From: Desulfoprunum sp.
Lineage (GTDB): Bacteria > Desulfobacterota > Desulfobulbia > Desulfobulbales > Desulfocapsaceae
NCBI GenBank assembly: GCA_030696435.1
Contig: JAUYSF010000041.1
Location: 1-6,487 of the forward strand
Reading direction: 5' to 3'
DNA length: 6,487 nt
A program made the translations under genes and the position numbers. Positions 1 to 6,398 of this stretch are shown piece by piece. The notes beneath the pieces were generated by a model, which saw only the letters and a program-made list of their open reading frames with translations, ran no database searches and was not told the origin of the DNA. Within the stretch, counting starts at the first letter, position 1. Every line of letters starts with the position of its first letter.

Positions 1-2990
1 AGGGTGAAGAGGGTGCCGATCGAAATACCGGTGGTGATCACCAGGCCCATGTTGTAGCGGCCGGCGGCCCCGGCCCCGGTGGCCATAACCAGAGGCATGA
101 CGCCGAGGACCATGGCGGCAGTGGTCATCAGGATTGGTCGCAGGCGGATACCGGCCGCCATCTGGATAGCCTCCCTTTTGCTCATGCCCTCGCGTTGCAG
201 ATCATTGGCGAACTGGACGATAAGGATTCCGTGCTTGCTGATCAGACCGATCAGGGTGACAAGGCCGACCTGGGTGTAGATATTGATGCTGGCTCCGCCA
301 ACTCCGAGGCTGATAAAGATCATCGCCCCGCAGATCGACATCGGTACGCTGATCATGACGATCAGTGGATCGCGGAAGCTTTCGAAATTGGCGGCCAGGG
401 CCAGAAAGATGATAATCAGGGCAAAGAAGAAGGTCACGACCAGGGCGGTCGACTCCTGGGTAAACTGGCGGGATTGACCGGCGTAATCGACACTGTAGCC
501 CTGGGGCAGGGTCTCAGCTGCGAGTTTCTTAAGGGTGTCGAGGGCCTGGCCGAGGGTGACGCCGGGCGTGGGCACCGCCGAAATGGTAGCGGCATTGAGC
601 TGCTGGAAATGATCGAGCGATTCGGGCACCGCCTGCGTCTTCAGTTTGGCAAAAGTTGACACCGGCACCATCGAACCATCGGTTGTGGATATCTGGTAAT
701 CAAGCAGTTGGCCGGCATTCAGCCGCTCCTGTTGCATAACCTGAGGAATGACCTTGTAGGAACGGCCGGAGATACTGAAATAGTTGACATAGCCGCCACC
801 CAGCATCCAGCCGAGTGAAGAACCGATATCGCCCATGGTGAGTCCAAGCTGGGAGGCCTTGTCCCGGTCGAATTCCAGGGTTGTTTGGGGCCTGTCAATT
901 TTCAGGTTGTTGTCCATGTAGACAAACAATCCGGTTTTCTGCGCCTTGGTCATGAAGTCCTGCGATACCTCATTCAGTTGTTCAAAGGATTCGGTGGTGC
1001 CGATCACAAATTGCACCGGCAAACCGCCGCCACCGCCGGGAAGAGGGGCAGGCAGGAAAGAGACGGCCCGGCCTCCGGCAATCCCGGCAAGTTTCATCTG
1101 GACATCAGGAGTCAGGGCTATTGAGGTACGGTCACGTTCATCCCAGGGCTTTAAGACCAGGCCGGCAATGCTCGAATTAATGCCATTGATGCCGTCGAGC
1201 TGGAAGACATGGTCGGTTTCCTGGTAGGAGGCAAAAATATTGTAGACCTCCTGAGAAAACAGCTTGGTCTGCTCCAGAGTCGCATTAGGGGCGGTGGTGA
1301 GCATTGAGATGATGATGCCTTTATCTTCCTGGGGGGCCAGCTCTTTTTTGGAAAAGGCATAGAGAAAATATATACTTACCATGATGATGAGGGCGAAGAC
1401 GCCGGTCACTGCCAGGGTGTTGAGCGAGCCGTGCAGCAGACGCTCATAGAAGCGGCGGATGATATCGAACTGGCCGTCAATGAAATGGACGAAACGATGT
1501 CTCTCCGCGGCGTTATGCGGTTTGAGAAAACGCGAGCACATCATCGGCGAGAGGGTCAGGGCGACAACCGCCGAGACGGTGACGGCGCCTGCCAGGGTGA
1601 AGGCGAACTCGGTGAACAGGGCACCGGTCAGCCCGCCCATAAAACCGATGGGCACATAGACGGCGATAAGGACGATCGTCGTGGTGATGATCGGCATAGC
1701 CAGTTCCCGTGCCCCCTGCAGAGATGCCTTGAAGGGCTGCATGCCGTTTTCGATATGCCGATGCACATTTTCGACGACGATAATGGCGTCATCGACCACG
1801 AGGCCGATGGCCAGAACGAGAGACAAGAGGGTCAGGAGGTTGATGGTATAACCAAGGGCCAGCATGAGGAAAAAGGAGCCGACCAGAGAGAGCGGCATGG
1901 CGATCGTCGGGATGAAAACCGAACGGAATGAACCGAGGAAGAGAAAGATGACCACGGTCACAATGAGGAGGGCTTCGGCCAGGGTTTTTATGACCTCATC
2001 AATGGAACTGTTGACAAATTTCGTGGCGTCATAGACGATTTTGCTCTGCAATCCTTCCGGCAACTGCTTCTCAATAGTCGGAATGACCGAACGGACATCC
2101 TTGATAACCGTCAGCAGGTTGGCGGTCGGTGCGACCTTGATGCCGATATAGACGGCACTCTCGTTGTCGAAGGAGACCGAGATGTCCTCGCTCTCAGAGC
2201 CCAGCGTCACCTTGGCTACATCCTTGAGCCGGACAATAGCCCCGTCCTGGGATTTGATGATCAGGTCCTTGAATTCGTCCACCGTATGGAGGATGGTGCC
2301 GGCCACGAGGTTGACGGTCACCATCTGGCCCTTGGTGCGACCGACCGCGGAGATGAAATCGTTGCGGGCCAAAGCCTTGCTCACATCCGAACCGGTGACC
2401 TTAAAGGCGGCCATTTTGTCGGGATCGAGCCAGGCTCGCATGGCAAACTGGCGAGCGCCGAGAATCTCGGCATTCTGCACACCGTCAACGGCTTGCAGCT
2501 TTGGTTGCACGACCCGGATCAGATAATCGGTGACCTTGTTGGTCGGCAGTTCCTTGCTGTAGAAACCGATATACATCGAATCGAGGGTCTCGCCGACAGC
2601 TATGTTGATGACCGGCCGCTGGGTATCCTGGGGCAGCTGGTTGATCACCGAATTGACCTTGGTGGTGATCTCGGTCAGGGCCTTGTTCGAGTCATAGTTC
2701 AGGATGAGATTGGCCTGGATGGTACTCACGCCCTGGGTGCTCTTGGAGGTGAGGTAGTCAATGCCGTTGGCCTGGGCGATGGCATTTTCCAGGGGGGTGG
2801 TGATGAAGCCGGCGACGAGACCGGGATCTGCCCCGAAATAGGTGGTCGAAACCGTTACCACGGCGTTCTGGGTTTCGGGATACTCCCGCACCATCAGCAG
2901 GTTCATCGATCGCAGACCGAGGACCAGAATCAGCAGACTGATGACGGTGGCAAGCACCGGTCTGCGGATGAAGATATCAGTGAATTTCAT
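1..2990 (-). CDS. RND multidrug efflux transporter, AcrB/HAE1-like, inner-membrane proton antiporter (3' end outside window)
   Basis: This is the proton-driven pump of a tripartite efflux system, acting in the inner membrane as a presumed trimer. The reading frame is open from ATG 2990 to the window edge: 996 complete codons, beginning MKFTDIFIRRPVLATV, a typical HAE1 N-terminus. The RND layout is visible: TM1 (about 11-29), a large periplasmic loop (to about 338), TM2-6 (about 340-490), TM7 (about 524-546), a second periplasmic loop, then TM8-12 from about 849. The proton-relay residues of the family are present: D400/D401 in GLVVDDAIIVVEN, K919 in GLISKHGILIV, and R949 and T956 in RLRPILMT. 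The two acidic residues in TM4 favour drug/amphiphile export over heavy-metal export. G652-G656 is a pentaglycine in the second loop. The frame stops inside the presumed TM12, so roughly 25-50 residues are missing. An AAAAGG lies 6 nt before the ATG, which is 32 bp after the adaptor stop. Substrate cannot be told from sequence. Confidence 0.96.
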   Translation of the reverse strand, partial: MKFTDIFIRRPVLATVISLLILVLGLRSMNLLMVREYPETQNAVVTVSTTYFGADPGLVAGFITTPLENAIAQANGIDYLTSKSTQGVSTIQANLILNYDSNKALTEITTKVNSVINQLPQDTQRPVINIAVGETLDSMYIGFYSKELPTNKVTDYLIRVVQPKLQAVDGVQNAEILGARQFAMRAWLDPDKMAAFKVTGSDVSKALARNDFISAVGRTKGQMVTVNLVAGTILHTVDEFKDLIIKSQDGAIVRLKDVAKVTLGSESEDISVSFDNESAVYIGIKVAPTANLLTVIKDVRSVIPTIEKQLPEGLQSKIVYDATKFVNSSIDEVIKTLAEALLIVTVVIFLFLGSFRSVFIPTIAMPLSLVGSFFLMLALGYTINLLTLLSLVLAIGLVVDDAIIVVENVHRHIENGMQPFKASLQGARELAMPIITTTIVLIAVYVPIGFMGGLTGALFTEFAFTLAGAVTVSAVVALTLSPMMCSRFLKPHNAAERHRFVHFIDGQFDIIRRFYERLLHGSLNTLAVTGVFALIIMVSIYFLYAFSKKELAPQEDKGIIISMLTTAPNATLEQTKLFSQEVYNIFASYQETDHVFQLDGINGINSSIAGLVLKPWDERDRTSIALTPDVQMKLAGIAGGRAVSFLPAPLPGGGGGLPVQFVIGTTESFEQLNEVSQDFMTKAQKTGLFVYMDNNLKIDRPQTTLEFDRDKASQLGLTMGDIGSSLGWMLGGGYVNYFSISGRSYKVIPQVMQQERLNAGQLLDYQISTTDGSMVPVSTFAKLKTQAVPESLDHFQQLNAATISAVPTPGVTLGQALDTLKKLAAETLPQGYSVDYAGQSRQFTQESTALVVTFFFALIIIFLALAANFESFRDPLIVMISVPMSICGAMIFISLGVGGASINIYTQVGLVTLIGLISKHGILIVQFANDLQREGMSKREAIQMAAGIRLRPILMTTAAMVLGVMPLVMATGAGAAGRYNMGLVITTGISIGTLFT

Positions 2991-2996
2991 CGTGTG

Positions 2997-3002
2997 CCTT
3001 TT
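2997..3002 (-). promoter_or_regulatory. Ribosome binding site of the RND transporter gene
   Basis: On the minus strand AAAAGG lies 6 nt before the ATG at 2990, inside the 32-bp gap after the adaptor stop. It is a modest Shine-Dalgarno match, but it supports this ATG, which also gives the canonical MKFTDIFIRRP N-terminus of this transporter family. No terminator-like hairpin is seen in the gap, so co-transcription with the adaptor is expected. Confidence 0.6.
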
Positions 3003-3022
3003 ATATTTAGAAACGGAATTGC

Positions 3023-4201
3023 TTACTGGTCCACGGGTTGTGGGGCTTTATCATTACTCGGTGTGATCTTGTTGTTGATGATGACCGGGCTGTCGTTTTT
3101 CAGTTTCATCTGGCCGCTTGTGACAACGGTATCGCCGGCCTTAAGACCTTTGAGGATTGCCACCTGATCGCCCCGGGTAGGCCCGGTGGTGACAAAGACC
3201 TGCTTGGCCACGAGAAGCGGCTTGCCGTCCGCCCCCTTGCCGCCTTCCTGCACGACAAAAAGGGTCTCGCCATAGGGATTATAGGTGACTGAGGTCTGGG
3301 GCACGGTCAGGTACTGGGCACTTTTGCCGGCCTGGACGATGACAGAGGCATACATCCCGGGCAGCAGCGAGTGATCGGCATTGTCGACCGCCGCTTCAAC
3401 CTGGATGTTTCTCGTCGCCTTTTCGACCTGCGGATCGACGGTGCTGATCTTGCCGGTAAAGGTTCGGCCCGAGTAGGCATCCATCCTGAGCTGGACGATC
3501 TGACCGGCTGCAAGGGCGGGAAAATCCTGTTGAGGTAGGTGAAAATCGGCATAGAGGGTGTCAAGCGACTGCAGGGTGACAATCTTCTCGCCTGGATTGA
3601 TGAACTGGCCGCGGCTGATGGTACTGATCCCGAGCTGCCCGGAGAAGGGCGCGAGAATAGTTTTTTTGGCCAGCAACGCTTGCTTTTCGGCGACGAGGGC
3701 GAGCTTGCTCTTCAGGTCGGCGGCATCGGCATCGAGTACCGCCTGGCTTACGGCATGCATAGCGAACTGTTTCTTGTCGCGCTCATAGACCGTCCTGGCC
3801 AGCTCTGCCTCGGCTTCTTTGGAGTGCATTTGGGCAAGATCGCTTTCGGCATTGAGCTGGACGAGGGGTTGCCCCGCGGTGACGACATCGCCTGATTTAA
3901 ACAGAATTTTGTCGATCAACCCGGTTATTTCCGAGGTGACATCAACACCCTGGGCGGCGCGCAGAGTAGCGACGGCCTTGAGCTCGGGCTGCCAGTCGGC
4001 ATGTTGGGCCAGCATCGCCGAGACGGTGGCCGGTGGCATCTTCTGGCTGGCCATGGCTTTGCCCATCATGCGCATCATGAAGATCTTATAGCCGAAAATG
4101 CCGCCGAACAGCAGGCCGACCACCAGCAGCATGACGATCATGCGTTTCATTGTCGATGATTTCTTTGGGTGGGTTTCCACATTGTCACGAGATGTTTTCA
4201 T
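3023..4201 (-). CDS. RND efflux membrane-fusion protein (periplasmic adaptor, HlyD/AcrA-type)
   Basis: This 392-aa adaptor links the inner-membrane pump to the outer-membrane channel across the periplasm. It has a short basic N-terminus, one membrane segment (about 21-38) and no lipobox, so it is probably held by an uncleaved anchor, unlike lipidated AcrA. The domains follow the family order: barrel-sandwich/lipoyl halves (about 84-116 with GDVVTAGQPLVQL, and 181-212 with LAPFSGQLGI), an alpha-helical hairpin between them (about 117-178), a beta-barrel (about 215-290, ending LLPGMYASV), and a membrane-proximal domain (about 298-375). The hairpin tip keeps R141, S152 and D157 of the R-x3-L-x6-S-x4-D channel-docking pattern, but the Leu is Q145. 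Residues 42-63 are rich in Met. The ATG overlaps the upstream stop as ATGA, and AAGGA lies 10 nt upstream. A second possible start at M18 would leave only three residues before the anchor and has less support. Confidence 0.95.
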   Translation of the reverse strand: MKTSRDNVETHPKKSSTMKRMIVMLLVVGLLFGGIFGYKIFMMRMMGKAMASQKMPPATVSAMLAQHADWQPELKAVATLRAAQGVDVTSEITGLIDKILFKSGDVVTAGQPLVQLNAESDLAQMHSKEAEAELARTVYERDKKQFAMHAVSQAVLDADAADLKSKLALVAEKQALLAKKTILAPFSGQLGISTISRGQFINPGEKIVTLQSLDTLYADFHLPQQDFPALAAGQIVQLRMDAYSGRTFTGKISTVDPQVEKATRNIQVEAAVDNADHSLLPGMYASVIVQAGKSAQYLTVPQTSVTYNPYGETLFVVQEGGKGADGKPLLVAKQVFVTTGPTRGDQVAILKGLKAGDTVVTSGQMKLKNDSPVIINNKITPSNDKAPQPVDQ

Positions 4202-4216
4202 TGTTTATCTGTCCTT
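4198..4216 (-). promoter_or_regulatory. ATGA stop/start overlap and ribosome binding site of the adaptor gene
   Basis: Reading the minus strand, AAGGA (4216-4212) lies within the last codons of the channel gene, 10 nt before the adaptor ATG at 4201-4199. The channel gene stops with TGA at 4200-4198, giving a 4-bp ATGA overlap. Such overlaps usually mean translational coupling, which would help keep channel and adaptor production in step. Confidence 0.75.
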
Positions 4217-5679
4217 GCTTCAGTGTTGCTGTGAGAATCACGGTTCCACCACCCTCCGCCGAGGGACTGGAAGAGGGCCGCGGTGTCGGCAAAACGGGCT
4301 GCCTGAGCCTGAATTAAATTGATTTTTGCCTGCTGGTACTGGGTTTCGGCGTTGAGCAAAGTGAGATAGCTCACGGCGCCATACTGAAACTGGGTCTGGC
4401 TGAGGGTGAGGGAATCACGGGCCGCGGCCTCGGCATCCACCTGAGCCTTGAGTGTCAGTGCGTCCATTTCCAGAGCCTTCAAGGTATTGGCGACATCGCC
4501 AAATGCCAGGAGCACGGTGTTTCGGTAGTTGGCCATTGACTGGTCATAGGCGGCGATGGCCGCCCGGCGTTTGGCAGTCAGGGCACCACCGTGGAAGAGG
4601 GGCTGCAGCAGACCTCCTCCGATAGACCAGACCGAGGTGCTGAACAGGTCTTGCAGATCAGTGGCGGACGAGCCGAAACTGCCGCTCAGGTTGATCTGGG
4701 GATAGAGATTGGCCGTTGCTACTCCGACCTGGGCGCAGGCGGCGTGCAGCAGTTCTTCCGAGGCCCGGATATCCGGGCGCTGTTTCACCAGAGAGGAAGG
4801 CAGGCTTACCGGCAGTTCCCGGGGCAGGCTCATCTCTTTCAGGGAGAAGGTGGGCAGGCCCGTTTCCCCTGGGAATTTTCCGGTATAGACCGCCAGCAAG
4901 TGCCGGGTCTGGGCCATTTCCTTCTCTAGCGGCGGCAGGGTGGTGCGGGTTTGGGCCAATTGGGCTCTCTGGGCCAGGACATCAGCCTGTGATATGCTGC
5001 CCAGCTGGAATTGCCGTTCAGTGAGTTCAAGCTGCTTTTCCTGCCTGCTGATGATCTCCCGCATAGCCTCGATCCGGGCGTGTAGTGAGGCCTCTCGTAC
5101 GGAGGTGGTGACGATATTGGCCGTCAGGGTGAGGTAGGCGCCTTCGAGCTGCAGGCGCTGATAATCGACCTGGGCCTGCAGGGCCTCAAGCTCGCGCTGA
5201 CCGCCCTGAAAAAGATCGAGGCGATAGGAAACATCCACCGAGGCATTGTACAGGGTATAGGTGTTGCTACCGGCTGTGGCTCCGGTCGTCTTTGAACGAC
5301 TGGCTGAGAGATTGCCGTCAAGACTTGGTAGGTTCACTGTCCCGCTGCTGGCTCGCAGGTTTTCGCGGGCTTCACGGAGTCGGGCCTGGGCTGCCACAAT
5401 GGTCGGGCTCTCTTTCAGGGCCTGACGGATCAGCCCATCGAGAGGGCGGCACTGAAAGAGGGTCCACCACTGCTCGGGAATATCGCGCCCCATCAGGAAT
5501 TGCTGGGCCTCGCCGGCCGAGCCCGGAGTCGAGGAAGTAGCGGTCGGCAGACGGGCTTCTGTATAGCCACTGACGGTAGGGGCTGCAGGTGTCTGAAAGG
5601 TCGGCCCTTGGGCACAGCCGCCGGTCAGACACAGGGCCGCGACGAGCATGGTCTTGGCAGGGCTTGGTAGTCGTTTCAC
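4198..5679 (-). CDS. Outer-membrane efflux lipoprotein, NodT/OprM-type TolC-like channel
   Basis: This is the outer-membrane exit duct of the pump, 493 aa from a GTG start. GGAG lies 7 nt upstream, and the start gives a clean lipoprotein signal: basic VKR start, hydrophobic MLVAALCL, then LTGGC with lipidated C22, followed by AQGPTFQTP, resembling the GP-x-Y-x-x-P that follows the Cys in this family. A longer reading from ATG 5754 would bury the signal behind 25 polar residues and overlap the regulator gene. The two tandem OEP halves are visible as the echoing segments QFQLGSISQADVL (from about 223) and QFQYGAVSYLTLL (from about 430). Family hallmarks include QRPDIRASEELL (300-311), QVGVATANLYPQINLSGSF and QPLFHGG (359-365), and the end SLGGGW (472-477). 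Length is normal. The mature part contains two cysteines (77 and 315). The gene follows the regulator by 53 bp and overlaps the adaptor. Confidence 0.95.
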   Translation of the reverse strand: MKRLPSPAKTMLVAALCLTGGCAQGPTFQTPAAPTVSGYTEARLPTATSSTPGSAGEAQQFLMGRDIPEQWWTLFQCRPLDGLIRQALKESPTIVAAQARLREARENLRASSGTVNLPSLDGNLSASRSKTTGATAGSNTYTLYNASVDVSYRLDLFQGGQRELEALQAQVDYQRLQLEGAYLTLTANIVTTSVREASLHARIEAMREIISRQEKQLELTERQFQLGSISQADVLAQRAQLAQTRTTLPPLEKEMAQTRHLLAVYTGKFPGETGLPTFSLKEMSLPRELPVSLPSSLVKQRPDIRASEELLHAACAQVGVATANLYPQINLSGSFGSSATDLQDLFSTSVWSIGGGLLQPLFHGGALTAKRRAAIAAYDQSMANYRNTVLLAFGDVANTLKALEMDALTLKAQVDAEAAARDSLTLSQTQFQYGAVSYLTLLNAETQYQQAKINLIQAQAARFADTAALFQSLGGGWWNRDSHSNTEARTDKQ

Positions 5680-5690
5680 ATTGTTTCTCC
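5677..5690 (-). promoter_or_regulatory. Ribosome binding site and GTG start deciding the channel gene's N-terminus
   Basis: The minus strand reads GGAGAAACAATGTG. GGAG (5690-5687) is 7 nt from the GTG at 5679. The ATG one base ahead of the GTG is a decoy: it is followed directly by TGA in its own frame. The two upstream in-frame ATGs (5754 and 5703) lack a comparable Shine-Dalgarno signal, and neither would give a normal short lipoprotein signal peptide. Confidence 0.75.
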
Positions 5691-5732
5691 AGGTTGGTGG
5701 CATGGTATGTAGCGTGTTGTGCGGACGGCAGA

Positions 5733-6332
5733 TTATCGTTTTATTGCGTCCCAACTGGCCTCTGACGTTAGCCGGATCAATTGGTCGTCAAGCTCGATGA
5801 AGCCGAGGGTGTGATCGCGGACTACTGAGATCAGACTGCCGAAAAAGATGGCAAAGAGGATGACGATGGGCAGATCCTTGATCACTTTTTCGGCAATTCC
5901 CTGCTCAAAAAGACTTTTCATGGCCTCACAGCGGTCTTCGTTGCCCTTCTGGGCAAAGATCTTGTCACGGCGCACGGCGACACCGTAGGGCGAGTCGTAG
6001 AACTGCCCGAGAAATTTGAATTCCATCGGGTTTTCGAGAAAAAAGCGGATCAAGCCACTATAATAATGATCAAGGCGCCGCCGTACCGATTGATCGGCTG
6101 GATACTTCTCCATCAGAACCATATTCAGCCGGGCTTCGACATCCTTGAAGACATCCTTGATCAAGACATCTTTATCGGCAAAATAGCGGTAAATAGTGCC
6201 GGTGCCGACACAGGCCCTAGTGGCGATCATCGCCGTTGGGGCACCGTGGAAGCCGTTTTCGGCGATCAGTTCCATGGCGGCCTTGAGAATTGCTGTGCGC
6301 TTGTCGATATTTTCTTCTTTCATGTGTTTCAT
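5733..6332 (-). CDS. TetR/AcrR-family transcriptional regulator, probable local repressor of the efflux operon
   Basis: This is a 199-aa protein of normal TetR length. The N-terminal DNA-binding domain shows helix 1 (about 9-25, KRTAILKAAMELIAENG), then the helix-turn-helix from about 31 (APTAMIATRACVGTGTIYRYF) and the usual ADKDVL start of helix 4. The C-terminal ligand/dimer domain (from about 80) is not recognisable to a specific subfamily. It is co-directional with, and just upstream of, the pump genes, which suggests it represses its own operon. A palindrome in its leader is a fitting operator. The turn contains C41 where the family usually has Gly (AGVS-type motif). The start is uncertain: ATG 6332 and ATG 6323 (M4) are both possible and neither has a clear Shine-Dalgarno. 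A TTG at 6398 extends the frame but coincides with the -35 box and is rejected. What it senses is unknown. Confidence 0.9.
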   Translation of the reverse strand: MKHMKEENIDKRTAILKAAMELIAENGFHGAPTAMIATRACVGTGTIYRYFADKDVLIKDVFKDVEARLNMVLMEKYPADQSVRRRLDHYYSGLIRFFLENPMEFKFLGQFYDSPYGVAVRRDKIFAQKGNEDRCEAMKSLFEQGIAEKVIKDLPIVILFAIFFGSLISVVRDHTLGFIELDDQLIRLTSEASWDAIKR

Positions 6333-6352
6333 GCGAGTCGTAGGAAAGATGC

Positions 6353-6370
6353 GGAGTGAACGTTCAGTCC
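6353..6370. promoter_or_regulatory. 18-bp palindromic operator candidate for the TetR-family regulator
   Basis: The plus strand reads GGAGTGAACGTTCAGTCC, an inverted repeat in which 8 of 9 base pairs are symmetric; only G6356/G6367 mismatch. The core TGAACGTTCA (6357-6366) is perfect. It overlaps the last base of the predicted -10 box and the predicted transcription start (about 6363), where a bound repressor would block initiation. TetR proteins commonly bind dyads of this size in their own promoters, so autoregulation is inferred. Binding itself is not shown by sequence. Confidence 0.65.
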
Positions 6371-6398
6371 TTTTACTCCTCCAGTTATTGCCTGTCAA
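6370..6398 (-). promoter_or_regulatory. Predicted sigma70-type promoter of the regulator-efflux operon
   Basis: On the minus strand, TTGACA (6398-6393) is a perfect -35 consensus. It is followed by 17 bp and TAAAAG (6375-6370), which matches 4 of 6 positions of TATAAT. The start would fall near 6363, giving a leader of about 30 nt before the ATG at 6332. The imperfect -10 lowers confidence. No other promoter or terminator is obvious between the regulator and the channel gene, so the four genes are probably one transcript. Confidence 0.55.

Noticed and set aside
195..659. 154-aa plus-strand open frame
   Set aside because: It lies wholly antisense to the well-supported transporter gene and has low-complexity, charged composition with no motif.
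1023..1037. GGC-type repeat encoding five glycines in the transporter
   Set aside because: It uses mixed GGC/GGT codons and falls in a loop where glycine runs occur in related transporters, so I treat it as ordinary coding sequence and not a repeat element.
1431..1931. 166-aa plus-strand open frame rich in Asp, Gly, Arg and His
   Set aside because: It is antisense to the transporter's TM4-TM6 region. The opposite frame contains the conserved DD motif, so this is a shadow.
2286..3167. 293-aa plus-strand open frame opposite the transporter and adaptor genes
   Set aside because: It runs antisense across the start of the transporter, through the intergenic gap and into the adaptor gene. Its composition (rich in Gly, Asp and His) is what GC-rich antisense codons give, and it has no recognisable domain.
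5680..5732. Possible terminator or second promoter between regulator and channel genes
   Set aside because: The 53 bp contain no stable GC-rich hairpin followed by a T run and no convincing -35/-10 pair.
6333..6398. N-terminal extension of the regulator to a TTG at 6398
   Set aside because: The TTG is the first half of a consensus -35 box, and the extension would cover the promoter and palindrome. TetR proteins normally begin about ten residues before helix 1, as from 6332 or 6323.
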